Positions 25,324 to 35,182 of a stretch of DNA of 55,362 bases are shown here, piece by piece. The DNA is from an uncultured Opitutia bacterium (GTDB lineage: Bacteria > Verrucomicrobiota > Verrucomicrobiia > Opitutales > Opitutaceae). The stretch spans positions 1-55,362 of the forward strand of contig CAIOAO010000021.1 of NCBI GenBank assembly GCA_903855985.1. Direction: 5' to 3'. Under the pieces are notes generated by a model, which searched no databases, had not been told where the DNA came from, and worked only from the letters and a program-made list of their open reading frames with translations. How positions within the stretch are numbered: position 1 is the stretch's first letter; each line of letters begins with the position of its first letter. Made by a program: the position numbers and the translations under genes.

Positions 25324-26312
25324 TGTTAGGCCGCCGCCTTGCCCTCACCCTTCTTGCCACCGGACTCATTTCGACCGGTTTCGCGCAATCCGCCCCCAAC
25401 GACGGGCTGAACCTGCGCTTTGCCAACGGCATCGCGGCCATCGCCGAGGAGAAGGTCATCACCGTGGACGACGTCCGCCGCGAAATCTCCCCGCTGATCC
25501 CCCAGCTGCAGCGCGAGGCCAAGAACGAGAAGGAATTCAACGAGAAGCTCGAGGCCCTGCAGGATGACGTCATCCAGCAGCTCATTGACCGCGTGCTCAT
25601 CGTAAAGGAGTTCCGCAAGGACGAGAAAAAGCACATCCCCCTCAGTTTCATTGAGAACCGCATCGCCGAGATCCAGAGCGAGCAGTTCGACAACGACCGC
25701 TCCAAGTTCCTCGCCTACCTGCGCGGCCGCGGCATCACCCTGCGCGACTACCACCGCGAGGTCGAGGAGGACACCATTTACCAGTACATGCGCCAGCAGC
25801 AGCGCAAGTCCCAGAGCGTCGTCAGCCCCGTCCGCATCGAGACGTTCTACAAGGAAAACAAGGACCGCTTTTACCAGGAGGACAGCGTCCATCTGCGCCT
25901 GATGCAGTTCACCCACGCCAACAACGAGACTGACGCCGAGCTGAAGGCGAAGGCCGACGTCGTCCTGGCCCGCCTGAAGGCCGGCGTGAAGTTCGAGGAT
26001 CTGGCCAAGGAGTTCAGCCAGGACTCCCGCCGCAGCAAGGGTGGCGACTGGGGCTGGGTCAAACGCTCCGATTTCCGCAAGGACTTCACCGACATCGTCT
26101 TCAACTTGAAGAAGGACCAGTGCTCCGACGCGGTCGTCCTTCCCGAAGGCGTATTCCTCCTTTACGTGCAGGACCGCAAATACGCCGGCATCCAGCAGCT
26201 GGATGACGTCCGCGACCAGATCGAACGCATGCTCGTGCAACAGATGAGCCAGATCAGCCAGGAAAAGTGGCTGGAGCGCCTCCGTCGCAACGGGTACGTG
26301 AAGCACTTCTGA
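25320..26312 (+). CDS. SurA-like parvulin peptidyl-prolyl isomerase
   Basis: 330 residues: signal peptide 1-23 (ending GFAQS), a SurA-type N-terminal helical domain about 33-185 (IAAIAEEKVITVDDVRRE), one parvulin domain about 185-285 (HLRLMQFTHAN, FEDLAKEFSQDSRRSKGGDWGWV, VVLPEGVFLLYVQDR) and a C-terminal helix. It should chaperone or isomerise outer-membrane proteins in the periplasm. E. coli SurA has two parvulin domains; here there is one. The start (ATGATG) overlaps the mfd stop, so the two are translationally coupled. Confidence 0.9.
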   Translation: MMLGRRLALTLLATGLISTGFAQSAPNDGLNLRFANGIAAIAEEKVITVDDVRREISPLIPQLQREAKNEKEFNEKLEALQDDVIQQLIDRVLIVKEFRKDEKKHIPLSFIENRIAEIQSEQFDNDRSKFLAYLRGRGITLRDYHREVEEDTIYQYMRQQQRKSQSVVSPVRIETFYKENKDRFYQEDSVHLRLMQFTHANNETDAELKAKADVVLARLKAGVKFEDLAKEFSQDSRRSKGGDWGWVKRSDFRKDFTDIVFNLKKDQCSDAVVLPEGVFLLYVQDRKYAGIQQLDDVRDQIERMLVQQMSQISQEKWLERLRRNGYVKHF

Positions 26313-26339
26313 GCAGCGAAGCCGCTCAGCGGTGGCCGG

Positions 26340-27080
26340 TTACTTTTTGACCCCAATCTTCTCCGGCGGGTTCTTCGCGTTCGGGCAGGAGTCGATCCAG
26401 ACACCCGCGGGTCGCGCCCACTCCACTGCGTTGGCGATGACCTTGCGGACGTTTTTGTCGAGGTACGTCGGGTAGGTTTCGTGGCCGGGGCGGAAGTAGA
26501 AAATCTTCCCGTTGCCGCGCCGCCAGCAGCAGCCGCTGCGAAACACCTCGCCGCCCTCGAACCACGAGATGAACACCTGTTCCTCGGGCGCGGGAATGGC
26601 GAAAGGCTCTCCGTACATCTCCTCCTGCGGCAGCTCGAAGTACGTGCCGAGCCCCTGCGCGATCGGGTGACCCGGATTGCAGACCCACAGGCGCTCCTTC
26701 TCATCGGCCTCGCGCCAGGCCAGCGAGCAGGTCGTACCCAGCAGGCGCTTGAAGATCTTCGAGTAGTGACCCGAGTGCAGCACGATCAGGCCCATGCCCT
26801 CGAGCACGCGCTTCTGGACCCGGTCCACGATCGCATCGCTCACGTCGTTGTGGGCCATGTGACCCCACCAGGTCAGTACGTCCGTCGCCGCAAGCTTCTC
26901 CACCGTCAGCCCGTGCTCCGACTCCTGCAGCGTCGCCGTCGTGACCACGGCGCCTGGAATCAGCTCGCGTACGCCCTCGGCGATCGCGCTGTGCATGCCG
27001 CGCGGGTAGATCGCGCCGACCTTGGGATTCTTGTGCTCGTGGACGTTCTCGCCCCAGACGGTGACGCGGAGAGGTTGCAT
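26340..27080 (-). CDS. ThuA-like protein (trehalose-utilisation family)
   Basis: 246 residues. The ThuA pattern is visible: [21 protein letters not shown] at the start, [13 protein letters not shown] and [21 protein letters not shown], and the class-I glutamine-amidotransferase-like fold with FRPGHETYP near the end. Such proteins are found in carbohydrate loci; a 3-keto-sugar-related role has been proposed, but the biochemistry is uncertain. It is convergent with the PPIase gene (27 bases) and divergent from radC (54 bases). Confidence 0.88.
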   Translation of the reverse strand: MQPLRVTVWGENVHEHKNPKVGAIYPRGMHSAIAEGVRELIPGAVVTTATLQESEHGLTVEKLAATDVLTWWGHMAHNDVSDAIVDRVQKRVLEGMGLIVLHSGHYSKIFKRLLGTTCSLAWREADEKERLWVCNPGHPIAQGLGTYFELPQEEMYGEPFAIPAPEEQVFISWFEGGEVFRSGCCWRRGNGKIFYFRPGHETYPTYLDKNVRKVIANAVEWARPAGVWIDSCPNAKNPPEKIGVKK

Positions 27081-27134
27081 AAAAATTACATCCACGAATA
27101 CGCAGATTAGGAAAATCCTGTCCAAGACATTCCG

Positions 27135-27860
27135 GTGGCCGATTCCACCGAATATTCCGCCCCCAACCGCCTCCGCGAACTGGCCGCCGGCGAGCGGCCG
27201 CAAGAGCGGCTCGTGCGACTTGGCCCGGGTGCGCTCAGCGACACCGAACTGCTCGCCATGCTCCTGCGCAACGGCACCCGCGGGCAGGACGTGATGACCC
27301 TCGCCGCCCGGCTGCTGGCCGAGGCGGGGGCACTCGCGGGCCTGATGGCCTGGCGGGAGCCGGAATTCCGGAAGCTGAAAGGAATCGGCCGGGTGAAAGC
27401 CCTGCAGCTCATGGCGGTGGTTGAAATCGCCCGGCGGGTCGTGGGCCAGAAGGCGGAGGACTCACCCCTGCTCAACCGCGCCGACCGCGTGGCGGAGTTT
27501 TTCCAGCCTGCAATTTTCGGGCTCGAGGTGGAGAAATTCTGGGTGCTTTGCCTGAACCGCAAAAACCGCCTGCTCAAAAAGGTGGAGGTCAGCTCCGGCA
27601 CCGCCACCTCCGCCCTCGCCCACCCGCGCGAAGTCTTCCGGGAGGCCATCCGGGAGGCCGCCACGGCCGTCGTTTGCGCCCACAACCACCCCAGTGGCGA
27701 CCCCGCGCCCAGCGCCGCCGACCTCCAGATCACCCGCCAGCTCCGCGAGGCCGCCAAGGCCGTGGATATCGATCTATTGGATCACGTTATCTTGGGGCGG
27801 CCCAATGCGGATCCGGCGGGACGGGGGTACTACAGTTTTCGGGAGGCGGGGCTGATTTGA
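27135..27860 (+). CDS. radC: RadC/JAB-domain protein
   Basis: 241 residues from a GTG. The N-terminal helix-hairpin-helix region ([39 protein letters not shown]) precedes a JAB/MPN metalloprotease-like domain with H-x-H-P-S-G-D in [10 protein letters not shown] and a late LLDHVILGR. The metal ligands are intact. A role in DNA repair has been questioned for this family. No strong Shine-Dalgarno sequence precedes the GTG, and the start is uncertain. Confidence 0.92.
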   Translation: MADSTEYSAPNRLRELAAGERPQERLVRLGPGALSDTELLAMLLRNGTRGQDVMTLAARLLAEAGALAGLMAWREPEFRKLKGIGRVKALQLMAVVEIARRVVGQKAEDSPLLNRADRVAEFFQPAIFGLEVEKFWVLCLNRKNRLLKKVEVSSGTATSALAHPREVFREAIREAATAVVCAHNHPSGDPAPSAADLQITRQLREAAKAVDIDLLDHVILGRPNADPAGRGYYSFREAGLI

Positions 27861-27935
27861 GGCCGGAAATGGGCCGGATGGGCCGGAAATTGCCAGGACT
27901 GAGCGTATGCCCTCCTTCGCCGAGCCTACGGCGGG

Positions 27936-27961
27936 CCATTCTTCACCCACAGGGTGAAGAA

Positions 27962-27964
<3 letters not shown>
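27936..27964 (-). terminator. 13-bp stem-loop fused to the tRNA-Tyr 3' end
   Basis: CCATTCTTCACCC (27936-27948) and GGGTGAAGAATGG (27952-27964) form a perfect 13-base stem with a three-base loop. On the minus strand it begins inside the last bases of tRNA-Tyr (28044-27962), so the tRNA 3' end is part of the stem. It lacks a T-run. It may act as a processing or termination signal. A second GC palindrome (around 27915-27935) follows. Confidence 0.6.
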
Positions 27965-28044
<80 letters not shown>

Positions 28045-28147
28045 AAATGGGGAGCGCGAACGCTCTCGGCTCGTCCCCGGTAGTTCAAGGCTTTTTTCAG
28101 CGTCGCCTTGCATCTCCGTTCTGGCTTCCTGACTTCACCCTCAGGCC

Positions 28148-29593
28148 ATGCTCATCGATGCGAAAGAACTGTTCTCGGAATTCGTCGCCCGGGGGCTGCT
28201 GAACGACCTGCTCACCATCGGCGGTTTCGGCCTCGCCCTGCTCCTCGTCGCCCGCCTGATGAGCCAAAAGAAGGCCCCGGCAAACACGTTTGCCTGGCTT
28301 TTGGTCATCGTCCTCCTGCCCTACGTGGGGGTCCCGCTGTACCTGATCTTCGGCGGCCGCAAACTGCGCCGGCTCGCCGCCCGCAAGGCGCCCCTGACCC
28401 CCCACCTGCCCAATCCGCCGGAATCCGCTTCCGTTTACGCCGACCGGCCGGTCGCCCACACCATCATGTCCAGCGGCGCCGGCGCCCCGGTCGCGGGCAA
28501 CCGCCTCCAATTGCTCACTACGGGCGAAGAGACCTTTGCCGCGCTTGAATATCAGATCCGCGCCGCCCGCGAGACCATCCACCTCAGCACATTCATTCTG
28601 GGTCGCGACGACACCGGCCGGCGCCTGATCCAGCTGCTGACCGAGCGCGCCCGCGAGGGCGTCAAGGTGCGGCTCCTCCTCGATGCCGTGGGCTGCATGT
28701 TTGTCCGCCGGAGTTTTCACGCCGCCCTCCGTGCGGCCGGCGGCGAGGTCGTCACGTTCATGCCCGTGCTGCCGTTCACCTCCCGTGGCTCGGCCAACCT
28801 GCGCAACCACCGCAAGATCGCCGTGTTTGACCACGCCACCGCCATCGTCGGCGGTCACAACCTCGCCAATGAATACATGGGGCCGACCCCTTTCCGTAAG
28901 CGCTTTCGCGACCTCGGCGCCCTTATCGAGGGTCCCGCCGCCACCCTCCTGAACGAGGTCTTCATCGCGGATTGGTGTTTCGCGAGCCGCCAGTCACCGG
29001 AAAAGATCCGCCCCGGCGTCAGGCCGGATGCGGCGCCCAACCGCGGCAAGGCCGAGCTGCAGGTGGTTGCCAGCGGACCGGACGTGCCCGGCGACCCGCT
29101 GTATGAGGGCATCATCTCCATGATCCAGGAAGCCGAGCACAGCATCTGGATCGTCACGCCGTACTTCATCCCCGACGACGTCCTGCTGCGCTCCCTCATC
29201 GTCAAGGCCCGCGCGGGTCGTGAGGTGACCCTGATCGTCCCCGAGCATTCCAACCACCCGGTGACGGACTTCGCGCGCCGGCACTATATCCGGGAACTCT
29301 GCCTGGCCGGCGGTCGCGTACTGCTCTTCCAGCCCGGCATGATGCACAGCAAGGCCGTCATCGTGGACGACCGCATCGGCCTCCTCGGCTCGGCTAATTT
29401 CGACCTGCGCAGCCTGTTCGTAAACTTTGAAATCGGCGTGGTGGTCCACACGAGGGCGGACGCGCTCGCGATCAAGGACTGGGCCCGGAAGCAGGCCGAG
29501 AGTTGCCGGGAATTCATCAATCGGAAGCGCCCGCACCGCCTGTGGTCGGGCCTGCTCGAGGATTTCAGCCGCCTGCTCGCGCCCCTGCTCTAA
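28148..29593 (+). CDS. cls: Cardiolipin synthase-like phospholipase D
   Basis: 481 residues. Two membrane helices (about 20-38 and 45-68) are followed by two PLD catalytic sites: NHRKIAVFD (H221, K223, D228) and MHSKAVIVD (H400, K402, D407). The layout equals ClsA: N-terminal membrane anchor, then the two HKD domains. It should condense phosphatidylglycerol into cardiolipin at the inner membrane. Length and motifs are normal. It stands alone between tRNA-Tyr and the desaturase, with which it converges. Confidence 0.93.
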   Translation: MLIDAKELFSEFVARGLLNDLLTIGGFGLALLLVARLMSQKKAPANTFAWLLVIVLLPYVGVPLYLIFGGRKLRRLAARKAPLTPHLPNPPESASVYADRPVAHTIMSSGAGAPVAGNRLQLLTTGEETFAALEYQIRAARETIHLSTFILGRDDTGRRLIQLLTERAREGVKVRLLLDAVGCMFVRRSFHAALRAAGGEVVTFMPVLPFTSRGSANLRNHRKIAVFDHATAIVGGHNLANEYMGPTPFRKRFRDLGALIEGPAATLLNEVFIADWCFASRQSPEKIRPGVRPDAAPNRGKAELQVVASGPDVPGDPLYEGIISMIQEAEHSIWIVTPYFIPDDVLLRSLIVKARAGREVTLIVPEHSNHPVTDFARRHYIRELCLAGGRVLLFQPGMMHSKAVIVDDRIGLLGSANFDLRSLFVNFEIGVVVHTRADALAIKDWARKQAESCREFINRKRPHRLWSGLLEDFSRLLAPLL

Positions 29594-29612
29594 GCCGGAA
29601 GCCGTAAGCTGG

Positions 29613-29634
29613 GCGGGCATGTCCCCGTGCCCGC
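29613..29634. repeat. 9-bp stem hairpin with TCCC (GGGA) loop, second copy
   Basis: Arms GCGGGCATG and CGTGCCCGC pair over nine positions with one G-T wobble and enclose the loop TCCC. It follows the cls stop by 20 bases. It shares stem length and loop with the hairpin at 5762 although the stem sequence is unrelated. No T-run follows. Confidence 0.7.
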
Positions 29635-29693
29635 GTTCCCGGGTCAGACAAAAAGAGCCGCCCTTGCCTCGACGAAGCCTTGGCGAAGGCGGG

Positions 29694-30809
29694 TCAGGCC
29701 GTCGCGCTGGCCAGCTCGAGCAGGTCGAACGCGTGGCTGACCTCACGCCGGATCTCGGCGAGGGCGGCCCGGGCGTGCTCGACCTGGACATCCTTCTTCT
29801 CGGCGTACTCGGCCTTGAGCAATTCCCAGCGATCGCCGAGGCGGTGCAGCTTGGCGCCGGAATTTTGCAGCAGCAGGCGCATGCGGCCCTGCAGCGGCGT
29901 CACCTGGCAGGCGAGACGATCGTCCAGCCGGCGGCGGGCCTCGGCCAGCTGCATCAGGAGGATTTTCTCCTCGGACACGCGGCGCAGGCCGGTGACGAGG
30001 CGGAGTTTTTCGAGGGTCCAGATGGACCACTTCGTCGGATCCCACTGCCACCATTTCACGCCGTTGCGATAGTCGTGCTGAAACTCGTGGTGATAGTTGT
30101 GATAGCCCTCGCCAAAGGTGAAGAAGGCCATGAACCAGCTGTCGCGGGCGCTGCAGCGGTCGGAGTACGGCCGGTCACCGACAGTGTGGCAGAGCGAGTT
30201 GATGAAAAACGTCATGTGCTGCACCAGGGTCACGCGGGCCACACCAGCGAGGAGTAAACCACCGAGGGCACCCGTCCAACCCGCATGCAGGTAGCCGAGA
30301 CCGGCGGGGATCAGGAAGCCGACCACCACCGCGATGGGGACGTAATAATCCATCTGGAAACGAACCAGCGGGTCCTTGCGGAGGTCGGCGACGTTGTCCT
30401 GCGGCGGCTCGGGATCGAGCTTGAAGAGGATCCAGCCCATGTGGGCGTACCAGAAACCCTGCGTGATGTCATACGGGTCATCCTTCCCGTCCACATGCTT
30501 GTGATGCCGGCGGTGGTCGGAGACCCAGGCCAGGGCGGCGTTCTCGAACGCGGCCGCACCGAACAGCAGAGTGAGCAGACGCACGGGCCAGCGCGCCTCA
30601 AAGGCCTTGTGCGCAAACAGCCGGTGATAGCCGAGCGTGATGCTCAGGCCCGTGGCGACGCAGAAAAAGGCGAACATCCCGAGCTGGAACGCATCCACAT
30701 GGAAGCGCCAGAGATACAGCGGGACCGCTGTAACGGTGGTGATGGCGGTCCCGATCAGGAACGCACTGTTGGTCCAGTTGATGCGAGCGGCAGGTAGGCG
30801 GAATGGCAC
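29694..30809 (-). CDS. Acyl-CoA/delta-9-type fatty acid desaturase
   Basis: 371 residues. Three histidine boxes are present: HRLFAH (62-67), HRRHHKH (99-105) and HNYHH (237-241). Four hydrophobic stretches match the membrane topology of the family. This diiron enzyme inserts a double bond in a fatty acyl chain. It resembles the eukaryotic-type stearoyl-CoA desaturases that occur in some bacteria. The C-terminal tail from about 275 is a long charged helical region (coiled-coil-like), longer than the minimal enzyme. It is the last gene of the minus-strand block, 72 bases after the TMTC-like trio, and could belong to the same transcript. Confidence 0.92.
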   Translation of the reverse strand: MPFRLPAARINWTNSAFLIGTAITTVTAVPLYLWRFHVDAFQLGMFAFFCVATGLSITLGYHRLFAHKAFEARWPVRLLTLLFGAAAFENAALAWVSDHRRHHKHVDGKDDPYDITQGFWYAHMGWILFKLDPEPPQDNVADLRKDPLVRFQMDYYVPIAVVVGFLIPAGLGYLHAGWTGALGGLLLAGVARVTLVQHMTFFINSLCHTVGDRPYSDRCSARDSWFMAFFTFGEGYHNYHHEFQHDYRNGVKWWQWDPTKWSIWTLEKLRLVTGLRRVSEEKILLMQLAEARRRLDDRLACQVTPLQGRMRLLLQNSGAKLHRLGDRWELLKAEYAEKKDVQVEHARAALAEIRREVSHAFDLLELASATA

Positions 30810-30881
30810 AACGCAGGCAACCCCACCAAGCCCGCCGGGGCAATGGGAATCTCCGGCTAAAACTTCCCTAACTTCAGGCCA

Positions 30882-32942
30882 TTATTGCGCAGCTCCCGCG
30901 GCCCGCATCGCCTGTAGCCGCGCCAGGTTGTTGCGCGCCGGGGCATAGTCCGGCTTCAGCCGCAGGGTTTCCTCGTACTGCGCCTGCGCCTCATCAAGCC
31001 GGCCGAGCTGCCGCAGCGCGTTGCCCAGATTGTTGTGCGCCTCCGCGAAGTCCGGCCGCAGCCGCACCACCTCGGCGTACTGCTCCGCCGCGTCGGCATA
31101 GCGGTGCAGCGCGAAGAGCGCGTTGCCAAAATTGAAGTGCGCCGGGATGGACCCGGGGTCGAGCCGCACCGCCGTCGCAAAATGCCCGGCCGCCTCCTCG
31201 ACCCGGCCGGCCCGCGCCAGCACGCCACCCATTTCCCCGTGCAGCAGCGGACTGTCCGGCTGCAGCCGCAGCGCGGCCTCGTAGTGCTCCAGCGCCTCGG
31301 CCGTCCGCCCGTTCATCGCCAGGGTCCCCGCCAGCGTGTGCTGCACGTCGGCAAAATCCGGCCGCAACCGCAGCGCCGTTTCGTACTGCGCCACCGCCGC
31401 CTCCACCTGACGCTGCTGCAGCAGGGTCGTCCCGAGCACGTAATGCGCCTCGGCCTGGTCCGGCTTTAGCCGCACCGCCTGCTCCGCGGCCGCCTGGGCC
31501 TCCGCCGGCCGGTGCAATTGGACCAGCACGCCCGCGAGGCTGAAATGTGCCTCCGCCAATCCGGGCGAGAGCTGCGCTGCCGCGGCATAATGCCCGGCCG
31601 CCTCCTCAAAGCGGCCCGCGGCGGACAGCGCCGTGCCGAGATTCATCTGCGCTCGAACGTTGTCCGGCTGCGCGGCCACGGTCACCCACCAGAGCGTCAC
31701 CGCATCGCGGTAATCCCGGTTGCGCACCGCCGTGCCCACCCCGGCGGCCACCGCCAGCACCAGCCATACCGGCAGGGTGCGCGTTCCCAGCCAGCGATAG
31801 CTGCCCAGCACCCCCAGGACCAGTACCGCCGCCAGCGGGAGGTACATGCGGTGCTCGGCGATCGTCTGGGAGATGAGCGGCACAAAGCTCGAACTCGGCG
31901 CCAGGATCGCAAAGAACCAGAAAGCCGTGAACCCGACCACCGGTCTGCGCACCAGCGCGAAAAAGGTCCCCGCCACCAGCGCCAGCAGCAACACGCCTTG
32001 CGGCCAGACGTCCCCGAGTTTCGCCACGCCAACCCCGTAATCCACCACCAGCGGGTTCGGCCAGATCGAGAGCCGCAGATAGAGGATGATCGCGCGACAC
32101 TGGGTCACCGCGTAATCCCACGAGCTCATACCCAGCCCAAACCCGGCCATGCCGGCGCGCTGACCCGAGTGCGTCGCCAGCCAGAAGAGCAGCAGCCAGG
32201 TCGCCGCCAGTCCGGCGTACAACTTCCACCGCGCCTGCCACGCCGCCCGGAAAGTCCCCGCCACAAAGGTGCGGTCGTACAGCAGGACCAGCACCGGGGC
32301 CGAGACCATCAACTCCTTCGCCGCCATGCCCAGCAGGCAGGCCGCCACGGTGAAGATTTCCCAACGGCTGGATGCGGGCGACTCCACCGACCGGATAAAG
32401 CCGTAGAGCGTCAGCAGATAAAAGAGCCCCACCAGCGACTCCGAACGCTGCACCACGCAGGTCACCGACTCGGTCTGGAGCGGATGCAGCGCCCACAGCA
32501 ATGCCACGACGAACGCCAGGGGTCGCGCCGCCGCGCCGAACCGCTCCCGCAGAACTGGACGGAGCAGTGTTCGCCGCACGATGCCGAACAGCGTCAGCGC
32601 CGCCAGCGCGTGGATCAGCGTGTTCATCACGTGATAACCACGGACGTTGATTCCGCCGAGGGCGTAATTGACCGCCAGCGAGAGATTCACCAGCGGTCGG
32701 CCCACGGCGCCGGTGGCGTCACCGGGGGGCGACAGCACATCCGTCAGCGGCCACAGGTGGCGGATCGTCACGTTTTGGACGACTGATTTCAGGTCATCGA
32801 ACACGAACGGCGCGGACCAGCTGTTCGCGTAGACCGCCCACACCGCGAGCACGATCACGATCGCCGCGGTGAGGTTGCCCCAGCGCGCCAGGAATCCGGG
32901 TGTTTCGCCCGCAGCAGGTGTCCGGTTGGGTGTCGCGCTCAT
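30882..32942 (-). CDS. TMTC-like membrane protein with TPR tail, copy 1
   Basis: 686 residues. The first ~415 residues hold about ten hydrophobic segments with GT-C glycosyltransferase features: an acidic pair in FVFDDLKS in the first outer loop, then HPLQTESVTCVVQRSE, AAKELMVSAPVLVLLYDR and NRDYRDAVTLW. The same landmarks occur in eukaryotic TMTC protein O-mannosyltransferases (HP-x-HTE, CKE, R-x-W). From about 420 there are seven to eight TPR repeats (AEAHFSLA, AEAHYVLG, ADVQHTLA, IPAHFNFG, AEAHNNLG). The likely role is transfer of a sugar from a lipid carrier onto exported protein, with TPRs binding the acceptor; this is inference from the fold. It is the last of three tandem paralogues. 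Confidence 0.8.
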   Translation of the reverse strand: MSATPNRTPAAGETPGFLARWGNLTAAIVIVLAVWAVYANSWSAPFVFDDLKSVVQNVTIRHLWPLTDVLSPPGDATGAVGRPLVNLSLAVNYALGGINVRGYHVMNTLIHALAALTLFGIVRRTLLRPVLRERFGAAARPLAFVVALLWALHPLQTESVTCVVQRSESLVGLFYLLTLYGFIRSVESPASSRWEIFTVAACLLGMAAKELMVSAPVLVLLYDRTFVAGTFRAAWQARWKLYAGLAATWLLLFWLATHSGQRAGMAGFGLGMSSWDYAVTQCRAIILYLRLSIWPNPLVVDYGVGVAKLGDVWPQGVLLLALVAGTFFALVRRPVVGFTAFWFFAILAPSSSFVPLISQTIAEHRMYLPLAAVLVLGVLGSYRWLGTRTLPVWLVLAVAAGVGTAVRNRDYRDAVTLWWVTVAAQPDNVRAQMNLGTALSAAGRFEEAAGHYAAAAQLSPGLAEAHFSLAGVLVQLHRPAEAQAAAEQAVRLKPDQAEAHYVLGTTLLQQRQVEAAVAQYETALRLRPDFADVQHTLAGTLAMNGRTAEALEHYEAALRLQPDSPLLHGEMGGVLARAGRVEEAAGHFATAVRLDPGSIPAHFNFGNALFALHRYADAAEQYAEVVRLRPDFAEAHNNLGNALRQLGRLDEAQAQYEETLRLKPDYAPARNNLARLQAMRAAGAAQ

Positions 32943-32963
32943 GGTCGGTAGAATATCATTCGC

Positions 32964-35132
32964 TCAACGCGGAGCCCGGGCCGCCCGGATGGCCTCGAGG
33001 CGGGCAAGGTTGTTGCGCGCCGGCAGGTAATCCGGCTTCAGCCGCAGCGTTGCCTCGTACTGCACCTGCGCCTCGTCGAGCCGGCCGAGCTGCATCAGCG
33101 TGTTGCCGAGATTATTGTGCACCTCGGCAAAGTCGGGCCGCAACCGCACGACTTCGCCATACTGCTCGGCCGCCTCGGCAAATCGCCGCAGGGCGAAGAG
33201 GGCATTGCCGTAATTGAAGTGCGCCGGGATGGAATCGGGATCGAGCCGGGCCGCCGCCTCAAAATGTCCGGCCGCCTCCTCCACCCGCCCGAGCCGGCCG
33301 AGCGCGGCCCCAAGGGCGGTCTGCGCCTCGGCCGAGTCCGGCTTGAGCTGCACCACCGCCGCATAATGCGGCACGGCATCCGCCCAGCGCTGCTGTGCCG
33401 CCAGCACATTTCCGAAGCCGGCCTGCAGCCCGGGATTGCCCGGTGCCTGGCGCACGGCCTGCTCGAACTGCTCCAGCGCCTCGGGGAGGCGGCCCGCGGA
33501 CGCCAGGGTTTCCGCGTACATCTGCCGCGCCTCCACGTAATCCGGCCGGATCTTGAGCGTGGTCTCGAAATGCTCCAGCGCCTCTGCGGTCCGATTCAGC
33601 CGCAACAGCACGCCGGCGAGGACGAAATGCGCCTCGAAATACGGCGGACGCAGCCGCACCGCCGCCTCAAGATGTTCCAGCGCCTCCGCCGGCCGGTACG
33701 CGCGGAAGAGGAAATTACCCAGGTTGTAGCGCGGCTCGGCATAGTCCGGGTTGAGCCGCACCGCCTCGGCCAGGTGGACGAGGGCCTCGTCATTCCGGCC
33801 CGCCAGCATGAGCGCGCAGCCGAGGCTCGATTGCGCCCGGGCGTTCTCCGGCAGCACCGTCACGGTGACGGTCCAGAGCTTGACGTTGGTCTCATAGTCC
33901 CGGTTGCGGGCCACGGTGAGCGCCCCCGCAGCCACGGCCAGGGCCAACCCCGCCGGCAGCGTGAAGCGTCCCACCCAGCGATACGCCCCGAGCACCACCA
34001 GCGCGATCACCGCCGCCAGTGGCAGGTACATCCGGTGCTCGGCCATGGTCTGGGTGATGAGCGGCACGATGCTCGAGCTCGGCGCCAGGATCGCAAAAAA
34101 AGCAAAGCCCAGGAACCCGGCCGCCTGCCGGCGGCGCAGTGCGATGAAAGTGCCCACGGCGAGCAGCACCAACAGGCCGGCCTGCAGCCAGACGTCCGCC
34201 AGGCTGCGCACCACCGTCGTGCCGTAGTCCACGACGAGCGGGCTCGGCCAGAACACGAGCCCCAGGTACATCACGATCGCACGGCACGAGGTCAGCAGAT
34301 ACTCCCACGAACTCACGCCGCCACCCAGGCTCCCGCCGCGTTGGTGCGAACCGGCCACGAGGTACGCGAGCAGCAGCCAGGTCGCCGCCAGGCCTGCATA
34401 CAGTTTTCCGCGCACCTGCCACGCCGCCCGGAAGGTGCCGGCCACGAACATACGGTCATACAGCAGCACCAGCACGGGCGCCGTCACCATGACTTCCTTC
34501 GTCGCCATGCCGAACAGGCAGACGGTCACGGTGAAAATCTCCCAGCGTCGCGAGGCAGGCGATTCCACCGCGCGGATGAATCCGTAGAGTGTCAGCAGGT
34601 AAAACAATCCCATCAGGGACTCCGAGCGCTGGATGACAAACGTCACCGATTCGGTCAGCAACGGGTGCACCGCCCAGAGCAGCGCCACCGTCAGCGCCAG
34701 CGTCAGCGCCGCCGCCCCGTATTTTTCCCGCAGCGCCGGCCGTAGCAGTGTGCGCCGCACAATCCCGAACAGCACCAGCGCCGCCAGCGCGTGAAACAGC
34801 GTGTTGGCCAAGTGGTAGCCCGTGACGTTGTAGCCCCCGAGGGCGTAATTGATCGCCAGCGAGAGGCTCACCATTGGCCGGCCCGTCGCACCCGTCGCAA
34901 ACATCGGCGAGGACAGCACGTCGCCCAGCCGGCTGAGGTGCCGGATGGTCGGGTTCTGCGTGATCGCCATGAAATCATCGAAGACGAACGGCGTGAACCA
35001 GCTGTTCGCATAGACCCCCCAGACCGCGAGCACGATGACCGCCCCGGCCAGGACAACACCCCGGCGCGCGGTCGGCGCGGAGGGGTTGGGCGGAGTCAAC
35101 GAGGACCCGGGAATCGCGCGCGGCTTGGCCAT
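32964..35132 (-). CDS. TMTC-like membrane protein with TPR tail, copy 2
   Basis: 722 residues, the longest of the three. The membrane half has FVFDDFMAITQNPTIRHLS, HPLLTESVTFVIQRSE, ATKEVMVTAPVLVLLYDR and NRDYETNVKLW. The tail holds about eight to nine TPRs (AEPRYNLG, FEAHFVLA, VEARQMYA, AEAQTALG, IPAHFNYG, AEVHNNLG). It is nearly colinear with copy 1 in the membrane part and in the last repeats but has extra repeats between. The gaps are 21 bases to copy 1 and 50 bases to copy 3, so the three are likely cotranscribed. Copy 2 is the most divergent near the first loop (MAITQ in place of KSVVQ). Confidence 0.8.
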   Translation of the reverse strand: MAKPRAIPGSSLTPPNPSAPTARRGVVLAGAVIVLAVWGVYANSWFTPFVFDDFMAITQNPTIRHLSRLGDVLSSPMFATGATGRPMVSLSLAINYALGGYNVTGYHLANTLFHALAALVLFGIVRRTLLRPALREKYGAAALTLALTVALLWAVHPLLTESVTFVIQRSESLMGLFYLLTLYGFIRAVESPASRRWEIFTVTVCLFGMATKEVMVTAPVLVLLYDRMFVAGTFRAAWQVRGKLYAGLAATWLLLAYLVAGSHQRGGSLGGGVSSWEYLLTSCRAIVMYLGLVFWPSPLVVDYGTTVVRSLADVWLQAGLLVLLAVGTFIALRRRQAAGFLGFAFFAILAPSSSIVPLITQTMAEHRMYLPLAAVIALVVLGAYRWVGRFTLPAGLALAVAAGALTVARNRDYETNVKLWTVTVTVLPENARAQSSLGCALMLAGRNDEALVHLAEAVRLNPDYAEPRYNLGNFLFRAYRPAEALEHLEAAVRLRPPYFEAHFVLAGVLLRLNRTAEALEHFETTLKIRPDYVEARQMYAETLASAGRLPEALEQFEQAVRQAPGNPGLQAGFGNVLAAQQRWADAVPHYAAVVQLKPDSAEAQTALGAALGRLGRVEEAAGHFEAAARLDPDSIPAHFNYGNALFALRRFAEAAEQYGEVVRLRPDFAEVHNNLGNTLMQLGRLDEAQVQYEATLRLKPDYLPARNNLARLEAIRAARAPR

Positions 35133-35182
35133 GGATGATTGCCGTCAGCGTTGGCGGACGCCCTCAGGCAGGCAAGGCACAC

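Noticed and set aside
33117-34745. 542-codon plus-strand frame opposite TMTC-like copy 2
   Set aside because: Composed mainly of R/H/Q/G, the complement of the TPR-rich and membrane coding sequence.
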